From: Cystobacterineae bacterium
GTDB lineage: Bacteria > Myxococcota > Myxococcia > Myxococcales > Myxococcaceae
DNA: 64,000 bases
Reading direction: 5' to 3'
NCBI GenBank assembly: GCA_009782175.1
Contig: WRKR01000009.1
Span: forward strand, 1-64,000
The position numbers were made by a program, and so were the translations under genes. The notes beneath the pieces are model-generated. The model had not been told where the DNA came from. It did no database searches and saw nothing but the letters and a program-made list of their open reading frames with translations. This document shows, one piece after another, positions 44,295 to 53,325 of the stretch (positions within the stretch are counted from its first letter, which is position 1; each line of letters opens with the position of its first letter).

Positions 44295-45426
44295 AAAACG
44301 GATGTTCGCAAACTGGCCGTGGAGTTTGATTGGCTCCATGTTGCTTATTGCTGTTATTGGTTTGTGGAACATGGCGTCTGCTTCGCGTGCGTCTCATGCA
44401 CCTTTGGCAGGTGCTCAAGCCACGTTTCTTGTGGTGAGTTTGGTTGCGGCCATCATCGTTGCCTTGTTGGACTATCGCTGGGTTCGGCGCATGGTTGTGC
44501 CTGTTTATTTTCTCAATTTGGCTGCTTTGGTTGCGCTGAGGTTTTTTGGACATCAAGCCAAGGGAGCCACGAGTTGGTTTCTCATTGGACCGTGGAGTGT
44601 GCAGCCTGCCGAATTTATGAAGCTGAGTTTGGTGATGATGTTGGCAAAGTTATTTCATGACGACTTTAAGCCAGAATCTCCAACCTATGGTTTTAGGCGG
44701 TTGTTGATTCCAACCATCGTCACTCTTGTCCCAGCAGTGCTTATTTTGAAGGAGCCTGATTTGGGGACAACGCTGATGATGCTTCTGACAGCGATGAGCA
44801 TGATGGTGTTTGCCAAGCTCCGGTGGACGGTTGTTCTCACATTGTGTTTGGCGGGAATAGCTGTTGTGGGTGTTTTGTGGAATGATTATGTTCGAGAACA
44901 GTCTGAGCCACGATGGACTCTTGTCCGTCGAGGCTTGAAACCTCACCAGGATGTTCGCGTTTCAGGGTGGCTTTCTCCGGAGACAGACTTGCGCGGGGCA
45001 AATTATCACCAACACCAATCGCGCATTGCTGTTGGCTCCGGTGGTTTAACTGGAAAGGGTTGGCAAAGAGGCTCTCAATCGGGCTTGCGCTATTTGCCGG
45101 AGCAGCATTCGGATTTTATTTTTTCGGTGTGGGCAGAGGAACAAGGCTTTGTCGCTTGCCTGGCTTTAATCATCTTATATGGAATTGTTTTTGTTTCCAT
45201 TCTGCTGGTGGCTTATGGCTCGAGAGATCGCTTCGGTGCATTTGTGGCCGTTGGGTTTTCCGCAATGTTGTTTTGGCAGATTTTTGAAAACATTGGCATG
45301 GGAACGGGGCTTTTGCCTGTGACAGGAATAACGCTTCCCCTTTTTTCATATGGAGGCAGCTCCATGCTGAGCACCATGCTAGCGATGGGTCTGCTGATGA
45401 ACATCAGCATCAACCGACGTCGCTAA
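44278..45426 (+). CDS. rodA: Peptidoglycan polymerase RodA
   Basis: A 382-residue SEDS-family glycosyltransferase with about ten membrane spans. Signatures include ATSWFLIGPWSVQPAEFMKL, LILKEPDLGTTLMML, NYHQHQSRIAVGSGGLTGKG, YLPEQHSDFIFSVWAEEQGF and GTGLLPVTGITLPLFSYGGS, all standard for RodA/FtsW. Position after the PBP2 gene identifies it as RodA. The start overlaps the PBP2 stop by 17 bases. Immediately after its stop comes a short palindromic element, then the convergent lpxB. Confidence 0.95.
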   Translation: MKVRIEKRMFANWPWSLIGSMLLIAVIGLWNMASASRASHAPLAGAQATFLVVSLVAAIIVALLDYRWVRRMVVPVYFLNLAALVALRFFGHQAKGATSWFLIGPWSVQPAEFMKLSLVMMLAKLFHDDFKPESPTYGFRRLLIPTIVTLVPAVLILKEPDLGTTLMMLLTAMSMMVFAKLRWTVVLTLCLAGIAVVGVLWNDYVREQSEPRWTLVRRGLKPHQDVRVSGWLSPETDLRGANYHQHQSRIAVGSGGLTGKGWQRGSQSGLRYLPEQHSDFIFSVWAEEQGFVACLALIILYGIVFVSILLVAYGSRDRFGAFVAVGFSAMLFWQIFENIGMGTGLLPVTGITLPLFSYGGSSMLSTMLAMGLLMNISINRRR

Positions 45427-45427
45427 G

Positions 45428-45494
45428 CCGCTTCCACTTTGACATAACCTCTTCGTGAGGCAAGCTAAAGCTTTCCTCAATTGAAACCAGTCTG
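45428..45494. repeat. Palindromic intergenic element, short form (rodA/lpxB junction)
   Basis: CCGCTTCCACTTTGACAT, then CTCTTCGTGAGGCAAGCT, and CTCAATTGAAACCAGTCT are the two ends of the long element joined with almost no interior. It begins two bases after the rodA stop. A second, poorer end (TTTGAACCAGCCTAG, about 45509-45523) follows, whose last three bases are the lpxB stop. Confidence 0.75.
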
Positions 45495-45520
45495 GAGAAT
45501 CAATTCAACTTTGAACCAGC

Positions 45521-46717
45521 CTAGCAAATTTTAGACGGGGACACGGCTGTTTTGGGGGAGTTTGCAAGCGCTTCGAGCAATTTTTCTTCAGGTGGTTTAA
45601 GCCAGTGAAGGAGGTGCTCTGCGACGCGAAGGGAGGTGGGGGTTGCTCCAAGCTGGGCAGCCAGCGCCTCTAATTGCTCAAGCATTTTTTCTCGAGCTTC
45701 ACCTTCCCAGAGAGCGAGCGCATGAGCTGCAAGGTTTCGAGGGGTGGCTTTGAATTGTGCCAATTCGGGGACCATGGGTTTTCCGAAAGCCAGGTTAGGC
45801 AAGCTGAAATGTTTTATGCGTATAAGGCATTTGGCGACACACCAGTTGAGAAATGACATGCGGTAGGCCACAACCATAGGAATGCGCATGAGTGCTGTTT
45901 CCAAGCTTGCTGTTCCGGAAGTGACCAATGCGACATGGGCTGTAGCGACGACTTCGCTCAGACGCTCACTGCGGAGGTGGTATGGAGGAATCAGCTTTTG
46001 GAGGTGTGGAGCAAGCATCTCCTGGGGGAGGTTGGGTGAAAGAGGAATGACAATTTCCAAACGAGGTATGTGTTTAGCGATGAGGTTTGCGGCCTTGACG
46101 AAGACGGGGAGCATTCTGTGGATCTCCATACGTCGGCTTCCCGGGACGAGGGCCAGCAAGGGAGCTCTCAAAGAGAGGCCTAGCGTTTTTTTGAAATCTG
46201 CTTGAGGTTTAATGCTTGGCATTTGTTCAGCAATGGGGTTGCCGACGAAATGGGTGTTGACACCGCTTCCTTTATAGAAGTCAGGCTCAAACGGCAAAAT
46301 ACACAGCAGGGAGTCGGTGACTTTGGACAGGGTTTTGATTCTGCCTTTGCGCCATGCCCACACGCTTGGGCTGATGTACCAGACAACGGGGATTTTCATG
46401 GCTTTGAGGCGTTTGGCAAGGCGGGTGTTGAAGTCTGGAAAATCCACCAGCAGCGCAACCACAGGCTTTCTTTTTTGAGCTTCCAGAGAAAGTTTTTTGA
46501 GTGCACCAAAAATTTTGGGGAGTTTGGGGATGACGGCGCTGATTCCCATGACGGATATTTCATCCAGAGGCACCAACAGCTCCACACCCTGAGCTTGCAT
46601 TTTCCTGCCCCCCATTCCAAAGAAACGAGCCTTTGGGCAAAATGCTTTGAGATAGGCAATAACGCGGGCAGTATGTTGGTCTCCGGAAACTTCTCCGGCA
46701 ACAACAAGGACATCCAT
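45521..46717 (-). CDS. lpxB: Lipid-A-disaccharide synthase
   Basis: A 398-residue GT-B glycosyltransferase that joins UDP-2,3-diacylglucosamine and lipid X. It starts MDVLVVAGEVSGDQHTARVI, with FGMGGRKMQAQGVELLVPLD, VVWYISPSVWAWRKGRIKTL, HFVGNPIAEQMP, LALVPGSRRMEIHRMLP and VTSGTASLETALMRIPMVVA, all LpxB signatures. It diverges from msbA with only 51 bases between. The stop TAG lies within a sequence resembling the end of the palindromic element, so its last residues (SKIC) may have been set by that insertion. Confidence 0.95.
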   Translation of the reverse strand: MDVLVVAGEVSGDQHTARVIAYLKAFCPKARFFGMGGRKMQAQGVELLVPLDEISVMGISAVIPKLPKIFGALKKLSLEAQKRKPVVALLVDFPDFNTRLAKRLKAMKIPVVWYISPSVWAWRKGRIKTLSKVTDSLLCILPFEPDFYKGSGVNTHFVGNPIAEQMPSIKPQADFKKTLGLSLRAPLLALVPGSRRMEIHRMLPVFVKAANLIAKHIPRLEIVIPLSPNLPQEMLAPHLQKLIPPYHLRSERLSEVVATAHVALVTSGTASLETALMRIPMVVAYRMSFLNWCVAKCLIRIKHFSLPNLAFGKPMVPELAQFKATPRNLAAHALALWEGEAREKMLEQLEALAAQLGATPTSLRVAEHLLHWLKPPEEKLLEALANSPKTAVSPSKIC

Positions 46718-46768
46718 GCTGCAGAATTAATGGTTAGAGCCAAACAAGTAAAGCCTTCGAGAGGTGCT

Positions 46769-48583
46769 ATGCAAGAAAACGTGCAGCAAAGCATGCAGCA
46801 AAGCATATGGTCTTCAGTTATAAGTCTTTTGGTTTTAGGGAAGCCTCACTGGCGCAGCCTGGCCATTTCGTTTGTTTTCATGGCAATTCTTGGCATGGCG
46901 ACAGGGCTTTTGGCTTTTTTAATGGGCCCGGCCATTCAGTTTGTTTTATCGGGTGGTGCAGAAGGCCTGGGTTTGTTGTCCCGCTATTGGCCTGAGGTTG
47001 CGGCTTTGCCCAAGGAGAAATTGGCTTGGTTGTTGCCAGGCATAGCCATTGTGGTGGGGGCGGTGAAGGGCTTGGCCTATTTAGGTCAATTTTATTTTTC
47101 GGGTTGGTTTGGTGAATTGACGGTTTCGGATTTGAGGAGGCAGTTTTTTTTAAATGCCTTGCAACTGAGTCCAAGCCAAACCAGCCAGCTGCAAGTGGGG
47201 GATTTGCTCAGTCGGTTTTCCACGGATATTTCTGCTGTTGAAGCTGCGGCCACGTGGACCATTGCTTCTTGGTTGAGGGATTCCATTCAAGTTGTGGTGT
47301 TGTTGTGCGTGGCATTTTTTCTTTCTTGGCAACTTTCTCTTGGGTTGTGCCTTGCCATTCCCCTTATTGTTTTCCCTGCAATTCGGTGGATGCGGAAGTT
47401 GATGGCGCGCATGCGTGAGAGCCAAATAAGCCAAGGCGTTGTTGCCGCACAAGTTGCGCAGAGCCTAGCGACGCTTCGAAGTTTGCAGGCCTATGGAGCT
47501 GAAGCTTTTGAGCAGCGTCGTTTTGAGAAATGTGCAACGCAAACAAGCAAAGCTCTCAGGCATGCGGCGTGGACGCGCGCCAAAGGGCCGGCGTTGATGG
47601 AAATTCTTATAGCGATAGCATTGGCTGTTATTTTGGCCGGAGTTGGCAGTTTTTCGTGGCTGGAGACCGACGTGCTTTTGTCTTTTGTAGCGACATTGCT
47701 TCTCATCTACCACCCTGCCAAAGAGTTAGGCCGCCTCAGCCAACTTGCGATTCCGGCAGCGACGGCGCTTGAGCGCATTTTGGCGGTTTCACCCAAGAAA
47801 GAGAAGGAAACGGGGCTTCCTTCAAAAGCATCCTCCCTAAAAATGGAAGAGGGCATTGTGTTTGACATTGTATTTGAGGATGTGAGTTTTTCTTGGGGAG
47901 AAAGGCAAGTTCTTGAGCACTTAAGTTTTAAAATTCCGCAGGGAGGCATTACCGCGTTGGTGGGGCAAAGTGGAGGAGGAAAAAGCACCATTATTCATTT
48001 ATTGATGGGGTTTGAGAAGGCTCAAAAAGGTCGAATTTTGATAGGAGGTGTTTTATTGGAAGAGTTTTGTTTGCAAGAAATACGTTCCAAGTTTGCATTG
48101 GTGACGCAGGAGGCGATGTTATTTTCTGGAAGCATTTTAGAAAATCTTCTGCTTGCAAAGCCCAAAGCCCAATTGGAAGAAGTGGAGCAGGCGTTGAAAG
48201 TGGCTCAGTTGCATGAGTTTGTTTGTCAGCTTCCGGATGGGCTTGACACACGCATAGGAGAGAAGGGGTTTTGGCTGAGCGGAGGTCAAAGACAGAAACT
48301 TTGCCTTGCTCGCGCATTGTTGTCGGATGCCCCCATTTTGGTTTTGGATGAGGCCACCAGCAATTTGGATGCAGAAAGCGAGCGTGAGTTTCAGATGGCT
48401 TTAGAGGAGGCGTGGAAAGACAAAACGACTTTTGTTGTTGCGCACCGCATAGCGACAATTCAAAAAGCAGATCAGATCTGTGTTCTCGAAGGAGGCCGCA
48501 TTATAGAATCAGGAACGCATGCCGAGTTGCTCACTTCTGGTGGAATTTATGCAGACTATTGCGCAGGCCAAACAAGGAGCTAA
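46769..48583 (+). CDS. msbA: Lipid A export ABC transporter MsbA-like
   Basis: A 604-residue half-transporter. Six membrane spans lie in the first 320 residues. The ATPase domain has Walker A LVGQSGGGKSTIIHLLMG (about 390-407), the Q loop LVTQEAMLFSG, the signature WLSGGQRQKLCLARALLSDA, Walker B ILVLDEATSNLD and the H loop VVAHRIATI. Context with lpxB, waaA and lpxK makes flipping of lipid A-core the likely role, but MsbA-like exporters have several substrates. The start at 46769 has GAGAGG just upstream; the frame is open further, overlapping lpxB on the other strand, which is not used. Confidence 0.9.
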   Translation: MQENVQQSMQQSIWSSVISLLVLGKPHWRSLAISFVFMAILGMATGLLAFLMGPAIQFVLSGGAEGLGLLSRYWPEVAALPKEKLAWLLPGIAIVVGAVKGLAYLGQFYFSGWFGELTVSDLRRQFFLNALQLSPSQTSQLQVGDLLSRFSTDISAVEAAATWTIASWLRDSIQVVVLLCVAFFLSWQLSLGLCLAIPLIVFPAIRWMRKLMARMRESQISQGVVAAQVAQSLATLRSLQAYGAEAFEQRRFEKCATQTSKALRHAAWTRAKGPALMEILIAIALAVILAGVGSFSWLETDVLLSFVATLLLIYHPAKELGRLSQLAIPAATALERILAVSPKKEKETGLPSKASSLKMEEGIVFDIVFEDVSFSWGERQVLEHLSFKIPQGGITALVGQSGGGKSTIIHLLMGFEKAQKGRILIGGVLLEEFCLQEIRSKFALVTQEAMLFSGSILENLLLAKPKAQLEEVEQALKVAQLHEFVCQLPDGLDTRIGEKGFWLSGGQRQKLCLARALLSDAPILVLDEATSNLDAESEREFQMALEEAWKDKTTFVVAHRIATIQKADQICVLEGGRIIESGTHAELLTSGGIYADYCAGQTRS

Positions 48584-48585
48584 GG

Positions 48586-49860
48586 ATGCGAGCTCTTTAT
48601 GTATTTTTAAGTTATATTACATTCTTTTTGGTTTCTCCCCTTCTTTTGCTCAGCCGCAAGACACGCATGGGATGGAAAGAGCGCTTGGGTTTTTATCCAA
48701 AAGAATTGTTTTTAGAAAAAATGGAAGGGTGCATTTGGTTTCATGGGGCCAGCGCAGGAGACTTGTTGAGTTTGTTGCCGATGGTGAAGCTCATGCGCAA
48801 GCAATGTCCGGACCGAAAAATTGTGCTCTCAACCTTGACGAACAGTGGTCGTTTCATGGCACATAGCCGCCTTGAGAAACATGTGGATGCCATTGTTTTT
48901 GCTCCTTGGGATATTGAATGTGCCGTGCGCAGGGCTATTCGTCACATTTCCCCGGAGCTTCTTGTGTTGGAATACACAGAAATGTGGCCAAACCTCATTT
49001 GGGAAGCGAAGGCTCATGGAGCAAAAATAGCGCTTACCAATGGGCGTTTTTCCAAAGAGCGTCTGAGTGCCTATCGTCTTTTATTGGCATTGTCTGGAAT
49101 TTCACTTTCTGCATTTGATGCATTGATGATGCGAGAGAAAGAGGGGCTAAAACGAGCTCGTCTTTTGGGGGCACGCCCTGAGGCGACTGTGGTCACTGGA
49201 AGCACGAAGTTTGATGTATTGGCTGACACGGGCTCAGAAGAAGAGCTGGAAGCACTTCGTTGTGCATTTGGTTTTCCTGCGGGTGCACGAATTTTAGTTG
49301 CGGGAAGCACACATGAGGGAGAAGAAGAGTTGTTGTTGGATGTGTTTTTGCGACTGCGTTCAAAGTTTCAGACGCTTCGACTTGTTTTGGCTCCTCGTTA
49401 TATCGATCGTGTTGATCGAGTTTGTGATTTGGCGAGCCAACATAAATTGAAAGTGAAACGGCGCAGCCGAGCTGTTTCTGGAGAAGTGGATGTTGTTGTT
49501 TTGGATACAATGGGCGAGTTGTCAAAAGCATATCAACTTTCGGAAGTGGTTTTTGTTGGAGGCTCTTTTGTTTCTCGAGGTGGGCAGAACATTTTGGAAC
49601 CAGCAGCTCAAGGGCGGGCCGTTCTTTTTGGTCCCCACATGAAAAATTTTGAGGATTGCGTTGCTGTTTTGGTTGGCAGGGGGGGCGTTCAAGTGAACAG
49701 CAAGGAGAATTTAGAGAATGTGCTCTCTAAACTTCTCGCTCAGTCAGATGAGCTCCGGCAATTGGGAAAAATGGCGAAGGCAGCAGTGGAGCAAGTTTCT
49801 GGAGCAAGCGAGCGCAACGTTTATTTTTTAAGAGAATGCCTTAAAACGCATGGGGACTAG
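48586..49860 (+). CDS. waaA: 3-deoxy-D-manno-octulosonic acid transferase (Kdo transferase)
   Basis: A 424-residue GT-B enzyme that attaches Kdo to lipid IVA at the inner membrane. It has an N-terminal membrane anchor (YVFLSYITFFLVSPLLLLS), then IWFHGASAGDLLSLLPMVKL, VLSTLTNSGRFMA, LVLEYTEMWPNLIWEAKAHG, LVAGSTHEGEEELLLDVFLR and VVFVGGSFVSRGGQNILEPA, all family motifs. AAGGAG precedes the ATG in the end of msbA. The next gene, a glycosyltransferase, overlaps its end by 11 bases. Confidence 0.94.
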   Translation: MRALYVFLSYITFFLVSPLLLLSRKTRMGWKERLGFYPKELFLEKMEGCIWFHGASAGDLLSLLPMVKLMRKQCPDRKIVLSTLTNSGRFMAHSRLEKHVDAIVFAPWDIECAVRRAIRHISPELLVLEYTEMWPNLIWEAKAHGAKIALTNGRFSKERLSAYRLLLALSGISLSAFDALMMREKEGLKRARLLGARPEATVVTGSTKFDVLADTGSEEELEALRCAFGFPAGARILVAGSTHEGEEELLLDVFLRLRSKFQTLRLVLAPRYIDRVDRVCDLASQHKLKVKRRSRAVSGEVDVVVLDTMGELSKAYQLSEVVFVGGSFVSRGGQNILEPAAQGRAVLFGPHMKNFEDCVAVLVGRGGVQVNSKENLENVLSKLLAQSDELRQLGKMAKAAVEQVSGASERNVYFLRECLKTHGD

Positions 49861-50905
49861 CTTGCGCATTTTGCATTTATTTGCGAGCCCATTTTTTAGT
49901 GGTCCTGCCGAGTTTATTGCGCAACTGGCTTTAGCTCAACGAAGCCTTGGACACTCTGTTTCTGTTGCGATTGACAGAAGACGTCAGCGGGCACACTCTG
50001 AAGAGCTGGCAGCAGCTCGGTTTCGCTCTTTGGGTTTATTGGATGAGTCTGGTCTCGAGTTGTCTGTTAAGCCTTCGTTTTGGGGTCCATGGAAGGACGT
50101 TGCTCGGCTGCACTCATTGAATGTGGATATATTGCATTGCCACTTCAGTCACGATCATTGGGTGACGCGTCTTGCGAGGCCCAAATGGGGTGTATTGGTG
50201 CGTTCGTTTCACGCGCCTCGTTCATTAAACCGTTGGACGCCTAAAGCGGATGCATTTACGGTGGCCACACCCGAAATGCTGAAGGAACTAAAGCTCCGTT
50301 TCCCAGGTGTCAGCAGCATATTGCATGCGCCTATTATTGATGATGCGTTTGTCCCTGCGTTGAGCATTTTGGCTTTGAGGAAACAACTTGGATTTCAGGG
50401 CAACCCGGTTGTTGGGATGATTTCAACATTTCAGGAATCTCGCCGACACATGCTTGGACTCAGCGCATTTAAGGCGTTGAGTGCAGAATTTCCGCAAGCT
50501 CAGTTTGTTTTGGCTGGAGACGGTGTTTTAGAGAATAAGTTAAGGCTAGAAGCGCGGCGACTTGAAATAGAAGAGAGCGTCTTATTTTTGGGTTACCAAA
50601 CTCAGGAAAAATTTGTTGAGGTGTTAAAAGCGCTCGATGAGGTTTGGATTTTAGGGCTAGGGAATGACCATGCGGCGAGGGCGGCGGTGCAAGCACGTGC
50701 TTGTGGAGTCCGCATATTGGGTGTTGCACAAGGAGCCTTAAGTGCTTGGGTAGATGAAGTTGTTGAGCCGAATGAGGAGAGCATTTTGAATGCGCACCGA
50801 AGGAAAGGGCGAAGAGAAGTTGTGGTGCCATCCAAATGGGAAATAGCCAAGGGGATATTAGAACTTTATGAAAAAGCTCGAGGGAGAAGTGCATTCCAAA
50901 CTTGA
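49850..50905 (+). CDS. GT4-type glycosyltransferase
   Basis: A 351-residue glycosyltransferase of the GT-B fold. RILHLFASPFFSGPAEFIAQ at the N-terminus is the donor/acceptor site start of group 1 enzymes, VDILHCHFSHDHWVTRLA is typical, VVGMISTFQESRRHMLGLSA opens the C-terminal domain, and VLAGDGVLENKLRLEARRLE plus SVLFLGYQTQEKFVEVLKAL follow. The E-x7-E motif near the end is weakly kept. Its place between waaA and lpxK suggests an LPS core sugar transfer. The sugar is unknown. Confidence 0.85.
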   Translation: MGTSLRILHLFASPFFSGPAEFIAQLALAQRSLGHSVSVAIDRRRQRAHSEELAAARFRSLGLLDESGLELSVKPSFWGPWKDVARLHSLNVDILHCHFSHDHWVTRLARPKWGVLVRSFHAPRSLNRWTPKADAFTVATPEMLKELKLRFPGVSSILHAPIIDDAFVPALSILALRKQLGFQGNPVVGMISTFQESRRHMLGLSAFKALSAEFPQAQFVLAGDGVLENKLRLEARRLEIEESVLFLGYQTQEKFVEVLKALDEVWILGLGNDHAARAAVQARACGVRILGVAQGALSAWVDEVVEPNEESILNAHRRKGRREVVVPSKWEIAKGILELYEKARGRSAFQT

Positions 50906-51956
50906 GCAATTTTGGTATAAGCCGTTGCAAGGCTTTGGCTATTTTTTTGCCTTTCTGCTTTTGCCTTTCTCATTGTTGTTTGCATCCATTGTTGCTTTGA
51001 AAAATTGGATGTACACGTTGGGAATTCGAAAACCCAAAGTTGTCTCTGGGGCTTTTGTGGTTTCCGTTGGAAACATTCATGTTGGAGGAGCCGGAAAAAC
51101 ACCAGCCGTTATTTTCCTCGCCAATTGGATGAAGGCTTGTGGACATAAGGTTGCCGTTCTTTCAAGAGGCTATGGAAGAAACTCTCGAGAGATTTTTTGT
51201 GTGCGCGCAGAAGAAAAAAGCGTGCCCAATGCTGAGGCAATGGGTGATGAGCCGAGGATGATTGCTTTGCGTTGTCCAGGTGTGTTTGTTTGGGTGGGTC
51301 CCAATAAGGTGGAGTTGGCCAAGCGTGCTTGCAAAGCGGGGGCAAACTATCTCATTGTTGACGATGGTTTCCAAACGCGAGGCTTGCACAGGGATGTGGA
51401 TATTGTTGTTTTGGATGAAGCTGTTGGTTTTGGCAATGGCCATTTGCTCCCTTGTGGGCCTTTGCGAGAAAAAAAATCATCCTTATGTCGGGCAAGTTTT
51501 TTATGGCTTCGAAAGACATATTCAACCAACCGACTTGGAATGTCTTCTCCAATAGAGGCAGAGCATTATTTGTCGGGTTTATGGAATTCTCATCAGCATT
51601 TTCCTGTTGAGCATTTGAAGCAAAAACAAGTTTTCGCTTTAAGTGCGTTGGCCAGACCATCAGCCTTTATACAATCCTTAGAAAGGCTAGGTGCAAATAT
51701 CGTCGGAAATTGTTTTTTTAAGGATCATCATCCTTTTTCAAAAGAAGAAATAAGTTGTGTTGTTAAACAAGCGGAGAAAATGCAGGCACTCCTCATAACG
51801 ACAGAAAAAGATTTTCAACGTGTGGCTTCTTATCCAGAATTTTTGCCAAGCATTTGGGTGCTCACCATGGATGTGAAGCTGCTCAATGGAGCGCCGCTTC
51901 TTGCGAAAGCCATGAAGCTTTCTGTGGATAAATTGCCTGGACCGCTTCCCCTTTGA
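50868..51956 (+). CDS. lpxK: Tetraacyldisaccharide 4'-kinase
   Basis: A 362-residue membrane-associated kinase that phosphorylates the 4' position of the lipid A disaccharide. An N-terminal hydrophobic segment (GYFFAFLLLPFSLLFASIVA) is followed by SVGNIHVGGAGKTPAVIFLA, the P-loop (about 67-86), VLSRGYGR, GDEPRMIALRCPGV, ANYLIVDDGFQTRGLHRDVD and LSALARPSAFIQSLERLGAN. It overlaps the glycosyltransferase by 38 bases. The last codons (PGPLPL then TGA) lie inside a copy of the palindromic element, so the C-terminus is element-derived. Confidence 0.94.
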   Translation: MKKLEGEVHSKLEQFWYKPLQGFGYFFAFLLLPFSLLFASIVALKNWMYTLGIRKPKVVSGAFVVSVGNIHVGGAGKTPAVIFLANWMKACGHKVAVLSRGYGRNSREIFCVRAEEKSVPNAEAMGDEPRMIALRCPGVFVWVGPNKVELAKRACKAGANYLIVDDGFQTRGLHRDVDIVVLDEAVGFGNGHLLPCGPLREKKSSLCRASFLWLRKTYSTNRLGMSSPIEAEHYLSGLWNSHQHFPVEHLKQKQVFALSALARPSAFIQSLERLGANIVGNCFFKDHHPFSKEEISCVVKQAEKMQALLITTEKDFQRVASYPEFLPSIWVLTMDVKLLNGAPLLAKAMKLSVDKLPGPLPL

Positions 51957-52009
51957 CAGAAGCTCTTCGTGAGGCAAGCTTTAGCTCGCCTCCATTGAAA
52001 CCAGTTTGG
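51940..52009. repeat. Palindromic intergenic element, short form (lpxK/DUF58 junction)
   Basis: GACCGCTTCCCCTTTGACAG, CTCTTCGTGAGGCAAGCTTT and CCATTGAAACCAGTTTGG match the short copy at 45428 closely. The first 17 bases are the end of the lpxK coding region including its TGA. The convergent DUF58 gene stops five bases after the element. Confidence 0.75.
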
Positions 52010-52013
52010 CAAG

Positions 52014-53321
52014 CTATAGGAGTCCACGCCGTTTTGCTTCTAAATAATGGTTAACTGCGGCAAGAGGCAATTGGTCGTGTTCAACATCCGCAACAACAGT
52101 TCCCTGACGCTCTATTTGTTTCTTGAAAAGCTCCCGACGTGAGAGCGTTTCAGAAGCCACGGCATATTGCCAAGCTTCATCTGGAGATTTTGGAGTTTGA
52201 TAAAGAATGTCTCTATGGATAGCGTCTCTAATATTGAGGCAGAGTGAGAGGTGGCGTTTTGTCAAAAGAGGAAATACTTTGTGCATATTTCCAAAATGTT
52301 CTTCCTCTCCAGTGTCCGTGAAAACACATAGCAACGAGCGGCGTCTAATGCGTTTGCTTGTTTCAAGAAAGAAATGGTTCCAGTCAAAATAGGAGAGGTG
52401 CAAATTCACTTTATAAAGTGCATCGGCAATATATTTATAGTTTTCTCTATCGCTTCGTGGTGGCACATAAGAGATGAGCTCGTCTGAGAAAACAATGAGC
52501 CCAACGCGGTCTTTGTTTTTAAGTGCAACGAATGCAAGAAACAGCGCTGCATTGATGGCATGGTCCAACTTGGATGTGCCTTTGACAAGAGGAGCCATGA
52601 CTCGGCTTGCATCAACAGCAATAAGCACCAACTGTGAGCGTTCTGATTCATGAACGCGTGTTGTGGGTTTGCGATGTCTGGCAGTCGCCTTCCAGTCTAT
52701 ATCTCTCAGCGAATCTCCGGGCGAATAATCACGCAAACGAGAAAATTCCGTTCCACTTCCATCCTGTCGAAAATTGCGTATGCCGAGGTTGGAAAAATTG
52801 AGAAGAGCATCTGCAGTCAATAATTTTTGAGGGCCACGCAAATCTGGGAAAACGGTAACCCATTCAGGAAGAGGTATTTCAATTTGTTTCCATACCGCTC
52901 CGAGCGGCCCACGAATACGAATGTGCAGAGTGGAGAAAGCAAAGCGGCCACGCTGCAGAGGTTTTACCATATAAGAGAGGGTGGTCCATGTTTTGGGTTG
53001 AATATCTGCCTTTAATTTGCGCGTGGCGCTCAAAAACAAATCAGGAAAATCATCAACCAGGTCGATTTGAACAACTCGTTTGCTGTTATGTCGGACGCGA
53101 ATTTTTATTTTGTTAGAAACGCCAACCAGCATTTTAGGGGGCAAAATGCGGGAAGCGTCAATCTGGATATTTTTAAGAAGCCAACCATCGACAAGAATAA
53201 GGGCAACCAAAAAAGCATCTATTCCAAGGACAATGCCCAGAAGCCCTGGAAAAAATCCTCCAAGCAGTGTTGGGATGGATAGCAGTGCCAACGTTGTCCA
53301 GAGCCATCGTGAGAAGATCAT
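52014..53321 (-). CDS. DUF58 domain protein
   Basis: A 435-residue protein with two N-terminal membrane segments (LWTTLALLSIPTLLGGFFPG; LLGIVLGIDAFLVALILVDG), a beta domain, and the DUF58 core TEFSRLRDYSPGDSLRDIDW followed by KATARHRKPTTRVHE and a von Willebrand A-like region (LVLIAVDASRVMAPLVKG). DUF58 proteins are regularly paired with MoxR ATPases, as here (stop four bases before this start), and are thought to act with them in envelope or complex-assembly functions. The start at 53321 follows the MoxR stop directly; a longer frame would overlap moxR. Confidence 0.85.
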   Translation of the reverse strand: MIFSRWLWTTLALLSIPTLLGGFFPGLLGIVLGIDAFLVALILVDGWLLKNIQIDASRILPPKMLVGVSNKIKIRVRHNSKRVVQIDLVDDFPDLFLSATRKLKADIQPKTWTTLSYMVKPLQRGRFAFSTLHIRIRGPLGAVWKQIEIPLPEWVTVFPDLRGPQKLLTADALLNFSNLGIRNFRQDGSGTEFSRLRDYSPGDSLRDIDWKATARHRKPTTRVHESERSQLVLIAVDASRVMAPLVKGTSKLDHAINAALFLAFVALKNKDRVGLIVFSDELISYVPPRSDRENYKYIADALYKVNLHLSYFDWNHFFLETSKRIRRRSLLCVFTDTGEEEHFGNMHKVFPLLTKRHLSLCLNIRDAIHRDILYQTPKSPDEAWQYAVASETLSRRELFKKQIERQGTVVADVEHDQLPLAAVNHYLEAKRRGLL

Positions 53322-53325
53322 CACT

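Noticed and set aside
46202-46768. N-terminal extension of the msbA frame
   Set aside because: It overlaps lpxB in antisense, adds no MsbA-like sequence and has no ribosome binding site.
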